From a bacterium (GTDB lineage: Bacteria > Actinomycetota > Acidimicrobiia > Acidimicrobiales > CATQHL01), in assembly GCA_026713745.1 (NCBI GenBank), contig JAPONU010000325.1, positions 1 through 7,558 on the forward strand: a stretch of 7,558 nucleotides of DNA, read 5' to 3'. The notes under the pieces were generated by a model. That model made no database searches. It was not told the origin of the DNA and saw only the letters and a program-made list of their open reading frames with translations. How positions within the stretch are numbered: the first letter of the stretch is position 1; each line of letters begins with the position of its first letter. The translations under genes were made by a program, and so were the position numbers. Shown here one piece after another: positions 6,491 to 7,558 of the stretch.

Positions 6491-7357
6491 TCAGGTGAGC
6501 GTCACGGTGCCGTTGTCGATCACGGGGCGGTCGCCGACGAAGGTGCGATACCAGGCGCGGTCGCCGTCGATCCAGACGTGCACATCGAGGCGGTCGCCGG
6601 GGAACACGGGTGCCGAGAAGCGGCCGTACATGCCGCCGAAGCGCTCCGGGTCGCCGTCGCACACCGCGTGCAGCAGCGCCCGCCCGGTGAACCCGTAGGT
6701 GCACAGACCGTGCAGGATGGGCCTGTCGAAACCGGCCAGGGCGGCGAAGGCGGGGTCGCTGTGCAGCGGGTTGCGGTCGCCGTTCAGCCGGTACAGCAGG
6801 GCCTGGTCGGTGCGGGTGGTGTAGCTCACCACCTTGTCGGGGTCACGGTCGGGCCGGTCGGTACCGGCAGCCGACGGCCCGCGGTCGCCGCCCCAACCGC
6901 CCTCGCCCCGCATCACCAGCGTGGACACGTTGGTGTACATCGGCCGGCCGTCGGCGGTGTCGCCGGCGGTGGAGGTGATCTCCACCACGGCCGCCTTGCC
7001 CTTGTCGTACACGCCGGTGATCTTCGCAACGGTGCTGATGGTGGCCTCCACCGGCAGCGGGCGGTGCAGCGTGATCGTCTGCTCGCCGTGCAGCAGCAGC
7101 GCGGGGTTGAACGGCCCGAGGTGCCGCATGGGGTTGTCGGGGTTGCCGCCCATCCCGTCGCCGAGCACCACGCACATCGTGGGCAGCGCCTTCTGGGTGA
7201 CCTCGTGGCTGTTCTCGGTCGTGAACTCCAGTTCCGAGCCAACCGGGTCGTCCATGCCGGCGCCCACGCCGAGCGCGTACAGCAGGCAGTCCTTGGAGTT
7301 CCAACTGCTCTCGACCGGTGAGCCCTCGGCTCCAAGGGCGTCGGGATTGATGGGCAT
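6491..7357 (-). CDS. MaoC-type (R)-specific enoyl-CoA hydratase / hydratase 2 (double hotdog)
   Basis: Enzymes of this family hydrate trans-2-enoyl-CoA to (3R)-hydroxyacyl-CoA in fatty-acid, polyketide or sterol side-chain metabolism, in the cytosol. The 288-residue length and two-part build fit the hydratase 2 domain of peroxisomal multifunctional enzyme 2 and its actinobacterial homologues. Residues ~1-150 form a degenerate N-terminal hotdog that shapes the acyl pocket. Residues ~160-288 form the catalytic hotdog. The hydratase 2 signature is YRLNGDRNPLHSDPAFA, with Asp194 and His199 spaced five apart like the catalytic pair of the family, followed by PILHGLCTYGFTGRAL. All key residues are present. 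The ATG start at 7357 is supported by a strong AGGAGG. The gene ends at the edge of the truncated antitoxin frame, with no clear terminator before it, so transcription may continue toward the helicase gene. Codon use is typical of a resident metabolic gene. Confidence 0.93.
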   Translation of the reverse strand: MPINPDALGAEGSPVESSWNSKDCLLYALGVGAGMDDPVGSELEFTTENSHEVTQKALPTMCVVLGDGMGGNPDNPMRHLGPFNPALLLHGEQTITLHRPLPVEATISTVAKITGVYDKGKAAVVEITSTAGDTADGRPMYTNVSTLVMRGEGGWGGDRGPSAAGTDRPDRDPDKVVSYTTRTDQALLYRLNGDRNPLHSDPAFAALAGFDRPILHGLCTYGFTGRALLHAVCDGDPERFGGMYGRFSAPVFPGDRLDVHVWIDGDRAWYRTFVGDRPVIDNGTVTLT

Positions 7358-7363
7358 GGCACG

Positions 7364-7369
7364 CCTCCT
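7364..7369 (-). promoter_or_regulatory. Shine-Dalgarno site of the MaoC hydratase gene
   Basis: AGGAGG on the minus strand lies six bases before the ATG at 7357-7355. It is a near-perfect anti-16S match at good spacing and fixes the start. Confidence 0.85.
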
Positions 7370-7375
7370 GGGCTG

Positions 7376-7558
7376 ATCGGCGACGGTGCTGCAACACTAC
7401 CGAGCGGCCGCGACGCACCTCACCCGCCTCCTGTAGGACTGCTGAGTAATGCGGCGCATCGACTTCGTCGAACAGTACGGGTGTCATCCCGCAGAGGCCG
7501 AATCCACCGTTCAGAGTGCCGATCCGCGTCCCCGGTCGAAGACTCGGCGCGCTCCTAG
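7376..7558. other. Region upstream of the MaoC gene, no supported gene
   Basis: No reading frame here has both a ribosome binding site and recognisable protein features. A TAGTGT on the minus strand (7402-7397) could be a -10 box for the hydratase gene, but I see no convincing -35 element. The right edge cuts whatever lies beyond. Confidence 0.4.

Noticed and set aside
6578..7321. A 247-residue plus-strand frame antisense to the MaoC hydratase.
   Set aside because: It is a Val/Gly/His/Arg-rich shadow. The minus-strand frame has the hydratase 2 signature and a strong Shine-Dalgarno.
7449..7558. A plus-strand frame from ATG 7449 running off the right edge, and an opposing minus-strand frame from 7487.
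   Set aside because: Both are short, lack a convincing ribosome binding site and show no family resemblance. The minus-strand one also runs deep into the MaoC gene in the wrong phase.
1..7558. CRISPR arrays, tRNA or rRNA genes, insertion sequences, integrases and attachment sites.
   Set aside because: I saw no regularly spaced repeats, cloverleaf-like or rRNA-like sequence, transposase or integrase motifs, or paired terminal repeats on reading through the window.

Overview
This 7.6 kb window is very GC-rich with strongly G/C-biased third codon positions. It has a leaderless-looking GTG start and combines an acyl-CoA-type hydratase, HicAB and a VapBC45-like toxin-antitoxin remnant. Together these suggest a high-GC actinomycete, possibly a lineage such as Acidimicrobiia. 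The taxon is inferred from style, not proven.

Layout. (1) Bases 1-951 (+) are the 3' part of a GlcD-like FAD-linked 2-hydroxyacid dehydrogenase. (2) Bases 974-1707 (+) hold a compact type II toxin-antitoxin operon, hicA-hicB. It has a recognisable promoter, a perfect inverted-repeat operator between and over the promoter elements, and a probable leaderless GTG start for the toxin. (3) Bases 1708-1784 are a short convergent junction with nested hairpins, a candidate bidirectional terminator. (4) Bases 1785-5984 (-) encode one 1399-residue protein. In order it has a DUF4011-type N-terminus, a superfamily 1 helicase core split by a large helical insertion, a Vsr-like/REase_MTES_1575-type nuclease domain, a glycine-rich tether and a short conserved C-terminal helical segment. 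(5) Bases 6039-6501 (-) hold a decayed toxin-antitoxin pair. The antitoxin resembles VapB45 (DUF433) and has lost its N-terminus. The PIN-like toxin has lost nearly everything after its first ~20 residues. (6) Bases 6491-7357 (-) encode a two-hotdog MaoC-type (R)-enoyl-CoA hydratase with a strong Shine-Dalgarno. (7) The last ~180 bases show no convincing gene.

Interpretation. Two metabolic genes (FAD dehydrogenase and MaoC hydratase) flank about 5.5 kb of defence- or conflict-type genes: one intact toxin-antitoxin operon, one broken one, and a large helicase-nuclease. This looks like a small defence island inserted between housekeeping genes. The strongest candidate for an under-described system is the helicase-nuclease, which appears to act as a single-gene nucleic-acid-targeting effector. 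The hicAB control region is unusually easy to read directly from sequence.
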